Assembly (NCBI GenBank): GCA_900551945.1
Contig: URYE01000063.1
Span: forward strand, 1 to 17,175
Direction of reading: 5' to 3'
Origin: an uncultured Eubacterium sp.
GTDB lineage: Bacteria > Bacillota > Clostridia > Lachnospirales > Lachnospiraceae
DNA: 17,175 nt
Positions 8,100 to 16,125 of the stretch are shown here, piece by piece. The number at the start of each line of letters is the position of its first letter. Position 1 is the stretch's first letter. Position numbers and translations under genes: made by a program. Under the pieces are notes generated by a model. It did no database searches, had not been told where the DNA came from, and was given only the letters and a program-made list of their open reading frames with translations.

Positions 8100-9035
8100 T
8101 TACTCGTGCATACGCTTTATTATTTTATATACTACTTCATTTTCCATAACAATCGGTGCTGTATGAGCAAAGAACACTATTCCATCTGTCTGTGATATTA
8201 TCTGACTCTTTATATATCCCTCATAAGGGTCTACTACTTCTGCAATACATTCTCCATGAGATACATAGTCCCCCGGAGCTTTATATCTTTTATAAAAGCC
8301 TGCGTCATAAGACTTTACACAGTGCAAATCACTTTCATTTACAACACTTGCAATATATCCACTGTGATTATTGTATTTTACTATACCCATTCTCGTTAAA
8401 AATCTAAGTACAGACGATACTGCCTGCCTAGCAGAATGTTCGTCTATTGTATCTGTACTATTTGTATATATTGAAAAAGCATTTGTTCCGTTCATCTGCC
8501 AGTTATAATTGAGTGTTGCTGTATCCATTGGCTTTGGTCTTCTAATAACAACATACGGAAGACCAAAAAGATTAGCAAGACTTGCACTTTGAAAACCAGT
8601 TTCCATCATTCTTACATGTGGAATAAAATCTCCCTGCATATAAAAACTAGCAAATTGAATACCATAGTTATATCCTTTTACCCTTTCAAAAATACTAGCT
8701 GAAATCTGCTTAGTAGCATCTCCATGAATATCTCCTGGAAATGTTCTGTTAATATCAACATTGTCTAATGCCCAAAATCTTTTACCTATATTCAAAGAAA
8801 AACTATTTGCACATGGAATAACAAATATTTCGTGATTATGTGTAATTGCACCATGTGCTTCTAAGTTCTTTAACGTATTAATAAGCTGTGAACATATATA
8901 AAGTTGCTGCATTTCATTACCACGCAATGCTCCAACTATACAAGCAGACCTTTCACCACTTCCAAATTTATACCCTTCTATATTAAAATCTTCTCTATAC
9001 AATCCTTTTAATGTATAAACAATCTCTTTTTTCAT
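8100..9035 (-). CDS. Aspartoacylase/AstE-family protein with degenerate active site (probable pseudoenzyme)
   Basis: This 311-residue protein is a paralogue of its upstream neighbour and aligns with it along most of its length, sharing NRTFPGD at residues 96-102. The family (M14-like zinc carboxypeptidase fold, PF04952) uses a His-x-x-Glu pair and a later His to bind zinc, and a Glu for catalysis. Here the first His is Arg38 (RGNE), Glu41 is kept, the second His position is Ala129 (FASF) and the catalytic Glu position is Tyr190. It therefore probably cannot work as a zinc hydrolase, yet the frame is intact and the fold motifs remain. It starts 12 bp after the neighbour ends, so the two are probably co-translated. 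A partner or regulatory role for the active paralogue is inference. Confidence 0.85.
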   Translation of the reverse strand: MKKEIVYTLKGLYREDFNIEGYKFGSGERSACIVGALRGNEMQQLYICSQLINTLKNLEAHGAITHNHEIFVIPCANSFSLNIGKRFWALDNVDINRTFPGDIHGDATKQISASIFERVKGYNYGIQFASFYMQGDFIPHVRMMETGFQSASLANLFGLPYVVIRRPKPMDTATLNYNWQMNGTNAFSIYTNSTDTIDEHSARQAVSSVLRFLTRMGIVKYNNHSGYIASVVNESDLHCVKSYDAGFYKRYKAPGDYVSHGECIAEVVDPYEGYIKSQIISQTDGIVFFAHTAPIVMENEVVYKIIKRMHE

Positions 9036-9047
9036 AAATCAAATCCT

Positions 9048-9986
9048 TTAATATTTTTTATCACTGTAAACTCTCGCTAATAGTGTACCTTTATATACAA
9101 CTGGATTTTCTCTTAATGTAAATATAATTCCGTCCATTGACGCTTCTATTCTTTGAATTACTTTTCCCTCGATAGGCTCGATTACATCTCCAATATGTGT
9201 TCCTTTATCAATCTGTCCCATCTTTTCTATATGGGATACAAATATTCCAGTTCCACATGATGTAACAAAATCAACATGACCCTCTGTAGAAATAATAGGG
9301 TCTTTAACATCAACTGGTTCATCTTCCCATATCCCCATATTAATTAAAAGGTTAAATATACCCTTTATTAACTGCTGACAATAATTAGTATTAATTCTAT
9401 GACCTACTCCCATCTCAACTACAAGTGTAGGTACACCCATATGATTTAAACTATATGCTAATGTAGCATCAAGCACTGTAATTGATGAATATATCCACAC
9501 AAAATCAGCATTAAGCATTTTAGCATAGGGAATAAGCTTATCAGCATTTGGTTTATTTAATCGTACCTGTGGGACTTCCTTGACAAATATATTACTTGAA
9601 TGAATATCAAGACAAAAATCACTTCCTATAATGTCATTAACAATCCCCGCAGCAATATATTCATTCATTGCTCCATTATTATCACCCGGAAATGTTCTAT
9701 TCATATCAAGGTCAAACATAGGTATTCCTCTTGAACCTGTATCAAGTCCAAGAGGATTAATATCTGGATATACGTCTACAATTCCCTTTAATCGTTCTGG
9801 GTGTTCCTTAATTCTTCTTATTATTTCATAACACACATACTGACCATCTAATTCGTCACCATGTGTTCCTGTAACTATAGAAACTCTTGTTTCTTTACCT
9901 GTTGCATTATCTGGCATTAAACGATTTTTCTTAATCACAAGCCTTTCATGCACAGGTAAATCAACTGATACAACTTCTTCTATCAT
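9048..9986 (-). CDS. Succinylglutamate desuccinylase/aspartoacylase-family zinc hydrolase
   Basis: This 312-residue protein has the full active-site set of the AstE/AspA family within the M14-like carboxypeptidase fold: GTHGDE (zinc ligands His42 and Glu45), DLDMNRTFPGD (substrate-binding Asn96-Arg97), DIHSS (zinc ligand His129) and VVEMGVG (catalytic Glu191). The C-terminal part (about 225-312) looks like the beta-rich domain common in this family, with GDVIEPIEGKVIQRIEA. Such enzymes remove acyl groups from amino acids or related amides; the substrate here cannot be read from the sequence. None of the arginine-succinyltransferase pathway genes are nearby, so AstE itself is unlikely. It lies 20 bp after the FapA-like gene and 12 bp before its degenerate paralogue. 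Confidence 0.92.
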   Translation of the reverse strand: MIEEVVSVDLPVHERLVIKKNRLMPDNATGKETRVSIVTGTHGDELDGQYVCYEIIRRIKEHPERLKGIVDVYPDINPLGLDTGSRGIPMFDLDMNRTFPGDNNGAMNEYIAAGIVNDIIGSDFCLDIHSSNIFVKEVPQVRLNKPNADKLIPYAKMLNADFVWIYSSITVLDATLAYSLNHMGVPTLVVEMGVGHRINTNYCQQLIKGIFNLLINMGIWEDEPVDVKDPIISTEGHVDFVTSCGTGIFVSHIEKMGQIDKGTHIGDVIEPIEGKVIQRIEASMDGIIFTLRENPVVYKGTLLARVYSDKKY

Positions 9987-10006
9987 TCAGACAACTCTCT
10001 CCTAAT

Positions 10007-11431
10007 CTAATCATCATAATCTCGCACAACAATCTTTTCGTTGACTTTTCTAACAGTAAGATGGTTCATCTCTTCATTTGGCTGGAATACTAAATCATCA
10101 ATATAAACTCTAGCTCCTGGATAAATTGCCTTTTCAATTCTGACACCAGAACTTCCTGACTCTCTTATAATGTCAAAAAGTCTTTTACTCTCAGATTGAA
10201 ACTTAGCCTTTTCTGCTGTCTTAATAATCTTAGACTGGAATACCTTTGTATATGCCTGCTTATCAAGCTTTTCAGGTGCTGATTTCTTTATTAAATCAAA
10301 CTTTCTAAGTACATTTTCATACATACTAATCTCACTATCAATTTCTTTTATTTTAATTAAAAGATTAGCATATTCTGTCTGTAACTTTTTAGATGGGCCT
10401 ACTCTTACTGCTGTAATTGTATGAGAGTTGTTGCCTAATAATGGAGTTTCTATTCCCATAACTCCTGTAAGTTCACCGCCATATATTACACCTTTTGCAC
10501 CATCTATAATAATCTTTCCTATTGCAGTCATATTACTATTAAGAATATATCCAGCATTAATATCACCCTCTGCGTATACTTCGGCATTCTCAAAGAACTT
10601 ACCTGTAATATTGCCCTTTGCATATACTTTACCTACGCCATTTGCATTAATTCCGCCTTGTAAAATAAGGTCTTTTTGCGTTGTGATTATAGCACCTTCT
10701 ACATGGCCACTAATATAGATACTTCCTATAGCATTAATTCTCAAACCAGTTATAACATTGCCTTTAATATTAACATCTCCATCAAAGTCAATATTACCTG
10801 TATTAAGGTCAACATCACCATCAATCTCAAGCAAATCAATTACTCTTAAATCATAATTGCGATACTCAACTTTGCCTGATATTGCTGCATAATATTCATC
10901 ACCGTCTTCTGAAACTTTAAAGCCTTTACCTCTAAGAACTGACTTTGGCTTTCCAGGTTTTGGTGTAAGAAGCTTTCCTTTCACATCAAAGCCAAAAACT
11001 CCTTTTGTTGGGTGATAATACTTTGCCAACAACTGTCCTTCTTTAACACTTTCAAATAACTTAAGGTTCATATAATCTACAGAACCATCTGAACGAACTG
11101 TTGGTTTTCCATTAACATCTAAATCAAAGAAAAACTCATACCTTCCGTCCTCACCATTCTCCATCTGCTTACCTTGAGCAATAATAACATTTGTATTATA
11201 AATCTGCTCGTCAATCATCTTATGAAGCATGGCATCATCAATTCCCATCTTAACACCATTTGCAGATAATTCACTTATAACCTCGTCATAAGTAAATAAC
11301 CCATCCGTATCTTCACCATTAACAGGCATATAAAGACACAAAGTTGCAGACATGCAATCACCAGAAATTGAAATCTGTATTTCCTTATTATTAAGCTGTT
11401 CATTATTATCTCGAAATTCAGGTCTATCCAT
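10007..11431 (-). CDS. FapA/DUF342 family polymer-like beta-helix protein
   Basis: The 474-residue product has the three-part layout of the FapA (DUF342) family. Residues about 15-175 form the N-terminal domain, with AKYYHPTKGVFGFDVKGK. Residues about 200-345 are a right-handed beta-helix of short turns rich in G-D/N and V/I (IDGDVDL, IKGNVITG, SGHVEGAI, AEGDINAGYI). Residues about 348-425 form a predicted coiled coil. Family members are cytoplasmic; the Vibrio one, FapA, helps place polar flagella, but no flagellar gene is in this window, so the role here is unknown. The ATG at 11431 has GAGGG four bases upstream. The gene lies between the 26-residue-repeat protein (41 bp upstream) and the aspartoacylase-like gene (20 bp downstream), all on one strand. 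Confidence 0.92.
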   Translation of the reverse strand: MDRPEFRDNNEQLNNKEIQISISGDCMSATLCLYMPVNGEDTDGLFTYDEVISELSANGVKMGIDDAMLHKMIDEQIYNTNVIIAQGKQMENGEDGRYEFFFDLDVNGKPTVRSDGSVDYMNLKLFESVKEGQLLAKYYHPTKGVFGFDVKGKLLTPKPGKPKSVLRGKGFKVSEDGDEYYAAISGKVEYRNYDLRVIDLLEIDGDVDLNTGNIDFDGDVNIKGNVITGLRINAIGSIYISGHVEGAIITTQKDLILQGGINANGVGKVYAKGNITGKFFENAEVYAEGDINAGYILNSNMTAIGKIIIDGAKGVIYGGELTGVMGIETPLLGNNSHTITAVRVGPSKKLQTEYANLLIKIKEIDSEISMYENVLRKFDLIKKSAPEKLDKQAYTKVFQSKIIKTAEKAKFQSESKRLFDIIRESGSSGVRIEKAIYPGARVYIDDLVFQPNEEMNHLTVRKVNEKIVVRDYDD

Positions 11432-11472
11432 ACGTCCCTCAATTCTGCCTTGCGGCTGTGTATTCTAAACTG

Positions 11473-12465
11473 TTACAATGCTTTTTCCAACTCTAATCTC
11501 TTCTCCTGCATTTCCTTGCTTGTCATTGTAATATTAAGATATTGCATAACATCAACACCATGTTCAAGTCCTAGTCTTATCTGTTCCATTTGCTTGAAAT
11601 CATATGCAGGGTCAGCATATATATTAACATCTACTCCACTACTTAGCCCTAAAAGTACTTCTTGACTTTGTAGTTCATTAAGACTTGTACCATTATCTTT
11701 GCCATCAAGCTTGTGCCTTATATCTTCCATCTCTAAAGCATCAATAAATGGGTCAGCATATACTGATACATCAAGCCCTTCTTCAAGTCCTAATCTTATC
11801 TGCTCCATCTGTCCCGAAGAAAAACCTATCATATCATAAAATGAAATATCCAACTTTTCTTCAAGACCTAACCTTATTTGCTTCATCTGGTCACCATTAT
11901 ATTCATGTAGAAGATACTTATTAATATCAACACAATGCTCTATTCCAAGTCTTATCTCATTAACTTGATATACATCGTAACCTTCATTTACAAAGAAAGC
12001 TATATCTATCTCTTTTTGTCTTGCTTTTCTTATCTGTCTTAACATATCACCTGAGCAACCTTGCTTGACAAATCTTGTAATATCATAATTCATCTTTTCA
12101 CTTAAACGTATCTCTCTCATTACAGTATAATCGTATGACGGATTACATATATGTTCAAGTTCTATATTCTCCTTAATTGCAGCTTTAATTTCTTCCATCT
12201 GCATATAATCATATTCAGGATTGCAAAATGCTGATATATCCATACCATCTTCTAAAGCAAGTCTTATGGACTTCATCTGTGCCGCATCATATATATTATC
12301 ACAATATGCGGAAACATTAACCTTACTTTTAATACCCTTTTCTGCTTCAACAATCTGAAGTCTGTTAAATCCCAATTTTGAAAGGCTATTTTTAAGAATA
12401 TCTGGATCTCCATTTTCAGCCATAGTTATACATTTTTTGATTTGATTTTTAACTCCTATATCCAT
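11473..12465 (-). CDS. Protein built of 26-residue tandem repeats, function unknown
   Basis: I do not recognise a named family. After a 40-residue helical lead, the 330-residue protein is made of repeats of exactly 26 residues, starting near residues 41, 67, 93, 119, 145, 171, 197 and 223, then 270 and 296, with a partial unit at 322. A typical unit reads IRLGLEEGLDVSVYADP followed by a short segment ending in QMEQ. A 21-residue spacer at about 249-269 breaks the register once. Each unit looks like helix, short strand or loop, then a second helix, suggesting a solenoid scaffold for protein binding; that is inference. The ATG at 12465 has GGAG nine bases upstream. It appears to be the first gene of the four-gene unit ending at 8100. 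Confidence 0.85.
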   Translation of the reverse strand: MDIGVKNQIKKCITMAENGDPDILKNSLSKLGFNRLQIVEAEKGIKSKVNVSAYCDNIYDAAQMKSIRLALEDGMDISAFCNPEYDYMQMEEIKAAIKENIELEHICNPSYDYTVMREIRLSEKMNYDITRFVKQGCSGDMLRQIRKARQKEIDIAFFVNEGYDVYQVNEIRLGIEHCVDINKYLLHEYNGDQMKQIRLGLEEKLDISFYDMIGFSSGQMEQIRLGLEEGLDVSVYADPFIDALEMEDIRHKLDGKDNGTSLNELQSQEVLLGLSSGVDVNIYADPAYDFKQMEQIRLGLEHGVDVMQYLNITMTSKEMQEKRLELEKAL

Positions 12466-12497
12466 AAGCTATTCTCCATTATTGTAATTAAAGCCAT

Positions 12498-12535
12498 GTG
12501 AAATTTTCACGTATTACTATCGTAGTATTATTATA
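12498..12535 (-). promoter_or_regulatory. Possible promoter and palindromic operator ahead of the repeat-protein operon
   Basis: A consensus TATAAT lies at 12530-12535 on the minus strand, about 65 bp before the start codon; no good -35 is visible. A 13-bp palindrome GTGAAATTTTCAC (12498-12510) would fall about 13-25 bases inside the transcript, a common repressor position. Both are weak calls. Confidence 0.35.
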
Positions 12536-12648
12536 CATTATTTTTCTAACTATTGCACTATTTTTTATTAAAAATCTGACAAAATTTCTCTAAACACCAA
12601 TTAAACCTTATTATAAACAATGATTTTAACGGTTCTAACATCCAATAT

Positions 12649-13746
12649 TTATTTCTTTTTTCTTGCTCTTGATATCTCTCCTCTAAGTGACATAAGCATA
12701 TTACTTAACATTCCTCTTGTCTGCGCATCTAGTGAATTAAACATTTTTATTGCCGCACCTGCACTTTTAAATAAATCAGAATTTACATCTGAAAGATTAA
12801 CAGCCCCACTAGCTGTAAGTATTGAAAATAATGTATCAACAAACTTTGCTCTATCCTGCATATTCATTCCATTAATCCATTTACTCATAGCTTCTTGAAT
12901 TATAGAACTGCTTTTACTAACTTTACAGTGCGTCTGAAAAGCATTTCCCATAATCTGCCACGACATTGCGTCATGCTGCATAATTCCCTTTTGATTACTC
13001 TTTACAACTTTGTAATCTTCTTCATGTTCAAGTAACATTCCAACAAATGAGTGATACGGAACTATTGTCTTAATCTTTGGAAGCATTTGTCGATACTCAT
13101 TACTTTCTATCATATTTTTATCAAAGCCCGGTCCATCGTTGTTGTATACGTCTATTATTCTTTCTTTGATATCATCTTCTGATTTGACAGCAGAGTATAT
13201 TGCAAGATTTCCACCTTTAGAATGACCACCTAATCTTACAAGACAATCATTATTTTTAAGAGTTTCTTTTACATATTTTACAGAAGCAATCTGCGATGGA
13301 ACGGGACTCATAAAACTCATATTAAAATCTTCTCGCCAACCTACTATTGTATCGTCTGTTCCACGAAACGCAATATATATTGTTCCATCTGGCAAATGAA
13401 CATGAAACGCCGCAAACTGCATTTGTGCCTTATCATCAACTATATCAATATAATTAGACAGTTCTATATCTTTAAATCTAGCTGTTGTTGCTGCTTCTTT
13501 CATAAAAAATGGAACATCTTTAATAAAAGTATTAACCTTTCTTAACTCATCTTCTGAATGTGTTTCAAAAAATTCTGCCGATGCTCTTGCAAGAGTTATT
13601 CTTCTTTGCGAACTGTCAGATGGAATTATATTTGTAAAATCCACATAGGCAAGTTGCGAAAGCACAAGGTTATCAACATCGTTAAATTTATCTTTGTTAA
13701 ATTGTAAATCTCCACGCCAATGTATATAATCACTTAAATTCCCCAT
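12649..13746 (-). CDS. DUF2974 (Mbeg1-like) alpha/beta hydrolase
   Basis: The 365-residue protein starts with the family-typical NLSDYIHWRGDL and has a lipase-like core: YIAFRGTDDTIVGWREDF, then the nucleophile elbow GGHSKGGNLA with Ser near residue 176. NNDGPGF and MQHDAMSWQ follow and may carry the acidic residue and histidine of the triad. Family members are thought to be intracellular serine hydrolases; the substrate is unknown and no signal peptide is seen. A GTG at 13752 is in frame, but AGAGGTG sits only two bases before it and eight before the ATG at 13746, so ATG is the better start. It follows the broken response regulator by 21 bp on the same strand, so it may share that transcript. 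Confidence 0.88.
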   Translation of the reverse strand: MGNLSDYIHWRGDLQFNKDKFNDVDNLVLSQLAYVDFTNIIPSDSSQRRITLARASAEFFETHSEDELRKVNTFIKDVPFFMKEAATTARFKDIELSNYIDIVDDKAQMQFAAFHVHLPDGTIYIAFRGTDDTIVGWREDFNMSFMSPVPSQIASVKYVKETLKNNDCLVRLGGHSKGGNLAIYSAVKSEDDIKERIIDVYNNDGPGFDKNMIESNEYRQMLPKIKTIVPYHSFVGMLLEHEEDYKVVKSNQKGIMQHDAMSWQIMGNAFQTHCKVSKSSSIIQEAMSKWINGMNMQDRAKFVDTLFSILTASGAVNLSDVNSDLFKSAGAAIKMFNSLDAQTRGMLSNMLMSLRGEISRARKKK

Positions 13747-13767
13747 AAACACGTCACCTCTAAATAT

Positions 13768-14139
13768 TTATTTTCCGCCATTCTTATAATAAAATACTGC
13801 AAGTTGTGTTCTATCTCTTAAATCCAATTTTTCAAGAATTATACTAAGATAATTCCTAACTGTTCCTTCTGATAAAAATGCTTTCTTTGCAATCTCTTTA
13901 TTACTCAAGCCTTGCGCTACAAGCTGTACTATCATATATTCTTTTTGTGTAATATTATGTGCCACATAGTCAAACTGACCACCCTCTTTTATAAGTTCTG
14001 GTATCTTATTAACTATCTTTCCACCAAATACTGTCTGACCTAACATAACGGCTTCTAATGATGGAACTATACTTTCATAATCTTGCTTTAAAATATACCC
14101 CTTAACACCTATACTTAAAGCTTGTATAATATATTCAAC
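13768..14139 (-). pseudogene. Response regulator remnant, NarL/LuxR family, receiver domain truncated
   Basis: The readable frame covers 13768-14139. It begins without a start codon just after a stop, with EYIIQALSIGVKGYILKQDY, which is the final strand-helix part of a receiver domain, and ends with a complete LuxR-type helix-turn-helix (GLSNKEIAKKAFLSEGTVRNYL). About 80 N-terminal residues normally present are missing, including the acidic pocket and phosphoacceptor aspartate. The join falls exactly at the end of the upstream kinase gene. An internal ATG at 14046 could give a 92-residue DNA-binding fragment, but no good ribosome binding site precedes it. It is most likely a dead gene from deletion; a free DNA-binding domain is the alternative. 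Confidence 0.8.
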
Positions 14140-15024
14140 TTAATTCTCCCTTAGGTATACTTACAAATATCTTAAAACTATTTTTATTATCTATGTTGAT
14201 AATTCCATTAAGACTTTCTACTCTTGCACGAATATTTTCAAGCCCTATTCCAGTCCCATCGCCACTATTAACACATTTTCCATTGTCTTTAATAAGCATT
14301 TGATAAAATGACGGATGTTCTCTTAATATTATATTAACACTGTTTGCATTACTGTGTTTAACTATATTTACTGTTGCTTCTTTTACCACTGAAATAATAC
14401 AATACTTAACACTTCTTGGAATGTCATTTGTAATATCGTATTCATAATCAATGTCATATTAAGTTCTTTACTATCATCTCTTATTTCTTTAATATCGGTA
14501 TTAAGTTCATTTACTTTACAAGCATAATAATTAAACATAACAGCAACTACACTTATCATAAGCTCTATTATTATAATATATTTTTCCTGTAAAATATTAT
14601 TATAACTTGCATTTTTATAATAAAAAATAAAATAGCAACTTCTTATAATAAGCACTAATAACGCAACCAATGACAAAATACATTTTACAAAAACTTTAAT
14701 ATTATTGGGAGATTTTAATTCTTCTTTTAATGTAATGCCATTATTTTTCATGTCCGATTTATTCAATATTTTTATCAGCTTACAAACATTTAATTCTTCA
14801 TATATTATTAATGGCAAGCCATAAATAGCTTGTTTTATATATGCAGTTAATACCACATATCCACAAAATACTATGCACATATTGTAAGACTTATTAAAAT
14901 ATATCCCACAACTTGCTACACATATTAACATAAGTATTGCAAATACTGACTTAATATCTATACCCTGCAGACATATACAAACACCACAACAAATTATTAT
15001 AAACACTCTATTAATTATCTTCAT
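14135..15024 (-). pseudogene. Sensor histidine kinase with internal deletion (dimerisation/phosphoacceptor domain lost)
   Basis: Two frames together give one kinase. The first (15024-14383) encodes several membrane helices and then a helical linker ending IKEIRDDSKEL, which in related kinases leads into the HisKA_3 domain. The second frame, readable from about 14460 to 14135, encodes the end of that region and an ATPase domain: DIPRSVKYCIISVVKEAT, VNIVKHSN (N box), DNG and GTGIGLENIRARV (G box). The domain with the phosphorylated histidine, about 130 residues in related proteins, is absent and the frame changes at the join near 14460. The start at 15024 has GGAG at good spacing. It is the partner of the broken response regulator directly downstream, and sits divergent to the ABC transporter it presumably once controlled. 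Confidence 0.82.
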
Positions 15025-15164
15025 CTTTGCTCCATATTAATTCTTAATAGTATTAAATATTACAAATGTCACATTATATTCTTACTGCTGTCAATTCTAA
15101 TTTCAAGATTATTTTTTTATTATATTATACAATAAAAGAATTAACAAAGAAAAGAGGATTGCTT

Positions 15165-16103
15165 ATGATACCCGTTGTAAAAGTTGATAATCTTGTAAAA
15201 CGTTATAAAGATTTTTTAGCAGTTGACCACTTCAAACTCACTGTTAATGAAGGGGAAATCTTAGGACTTCTAGGACCTAACGGTTCTGGTAAGACAACTA
15301 CTATTAACTGCATATTGTCACTATTAAAATATGATAAAGGAACTATTGAAATATTTGGTAAAAAAATGACACCTGACAGTTACGATATTAAACGTCAGAT
15401 TGGAATAGTTAATCAAAATGTAGCTGTACTTGATACACTTACTGTCTATGAAAATATTGATTATTTCTGTGGGCTTTATATTAATGACAAGAAGCTTAGA
15501 AAACAATATGTAAATGAAGCTATTGAATTTGTCGGTCTTAATGACTTTAAAAAATTTTATCCTAAAAAATTGTCCGGCGGACTCTTAAGACGATTAAATA
15601 TTGCCTGTGGAATAGCTCATAAGCCTAAGCTTATTATCTTTGATGAACCTACTGTTGCTGTTGACCCACAAAGCCGTAACAACATTCTTGAAGGTATTGT
15701 TGAACTTAACAAAAAAGGCTCAACAATTATATACACTTCTCACTATATGGAAGAAATTGAACAGATATGCACTAGAATAGTGATTATGGATAAAGGCAAA
15801 AATCTTGCAAATGGAACAGCTGACGAATTAAAGAAACTTATTAAAAACAACGAAACCATTTACATTGATGTACTTAACCTTAATGAAGAACACATAAATA
15901 ATATAAAGCAAATGAACCACATTTATTCTGTAACTTATGATGACAAACAGCTTATTGTTAAATGTAGTGGTGGCACTCACAATCTTATACATTTACTTAA
16001 TTACTTTCAAGAAAATAATATTGCATTTGGAATAATTCACTCTGAATTTCCAACACTTAATGATGTGTTCCTTGAGCTTACAGGAAAAGAACTAAGAGAT
16101 TGA
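15165..16103 (+). CDS. ABC transporter ATP-binding protein (ABC-2 type exporter, CcmA/DrrA-like)
   Basis: This 312-residue ATPase powers an ABC-2 exporter at the inner face of the membrane. Walker A is GPNGSGKTT (37-45), the Q loop is VNQN (82-85), the signature is LSGGL (136-140), Walker B with the catalytic Glu is LIIFDEP (156-162) and the switch His is in TSHYMEE (His193). All are intact. The C-terminal 80 residues form the accessory domain seen in multidrug and bacteriocin exporters. The frame is open further upstream, but the ATG at 15165 has AGAGG at seven bases and begins MIPVVKVDNLVKRY like relatives. The permease follows 22 bp later. It is divergent from the broken two-component system, the usual layout for stress-responsive exporters. 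The substrate is unknown. Confidence 0.93.
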   Translation: MIPVVKVDNLVKRYKDFLAVDHFKLTVNEGEILGLLGPNGSGKTTTINCILSLLKYDKGTIEIFGKKMTPDSYDIKRQIGIVNQNVAVLDTLTVYENIDYFCGLYINDKKLRKQYVNEAIEFVGLNDFKKFYPKKLSGGLLRRLNIACGIAHKPKLIIFDEPTVAVDPQSRNNILEGIVELNKKGSTIIYTSHYMEEIEQICTRIVIMDKGKNLANGTADELKKLIKNNETIYIDVLNLNEEHINNIKQMNHIYSVTYDDKQLIVKCSGGTHNLIHLLNYFQENNIAFGIIHSEFPTLNDVFLELTGKELRD

Positions 16104-16125
16104 CAATAATTTATCAGGAGGAAAT

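Noticed and set aside
8100..9986. Naming the two hydrolase-fold genes astE
   Set aside because: Only superfamily motifs are seen; no arginine succinyltransferase pathway genes are nearby and one copy lacks the active site.
13747..13752. GTG start at 13752 for the DUF2974 gene
   Set aside because: The ribosome binding site is only two bases from it and properly spaced for the ATG at 13746.
15066..15164. Upstream start for the ABC ATPase at 15066
   Set aside because: The extra 33 residues are unlike the family N-terminus and lack a Shine-Dalgarno, whereas the ATG at 15165 has AGAGG at seven bases.
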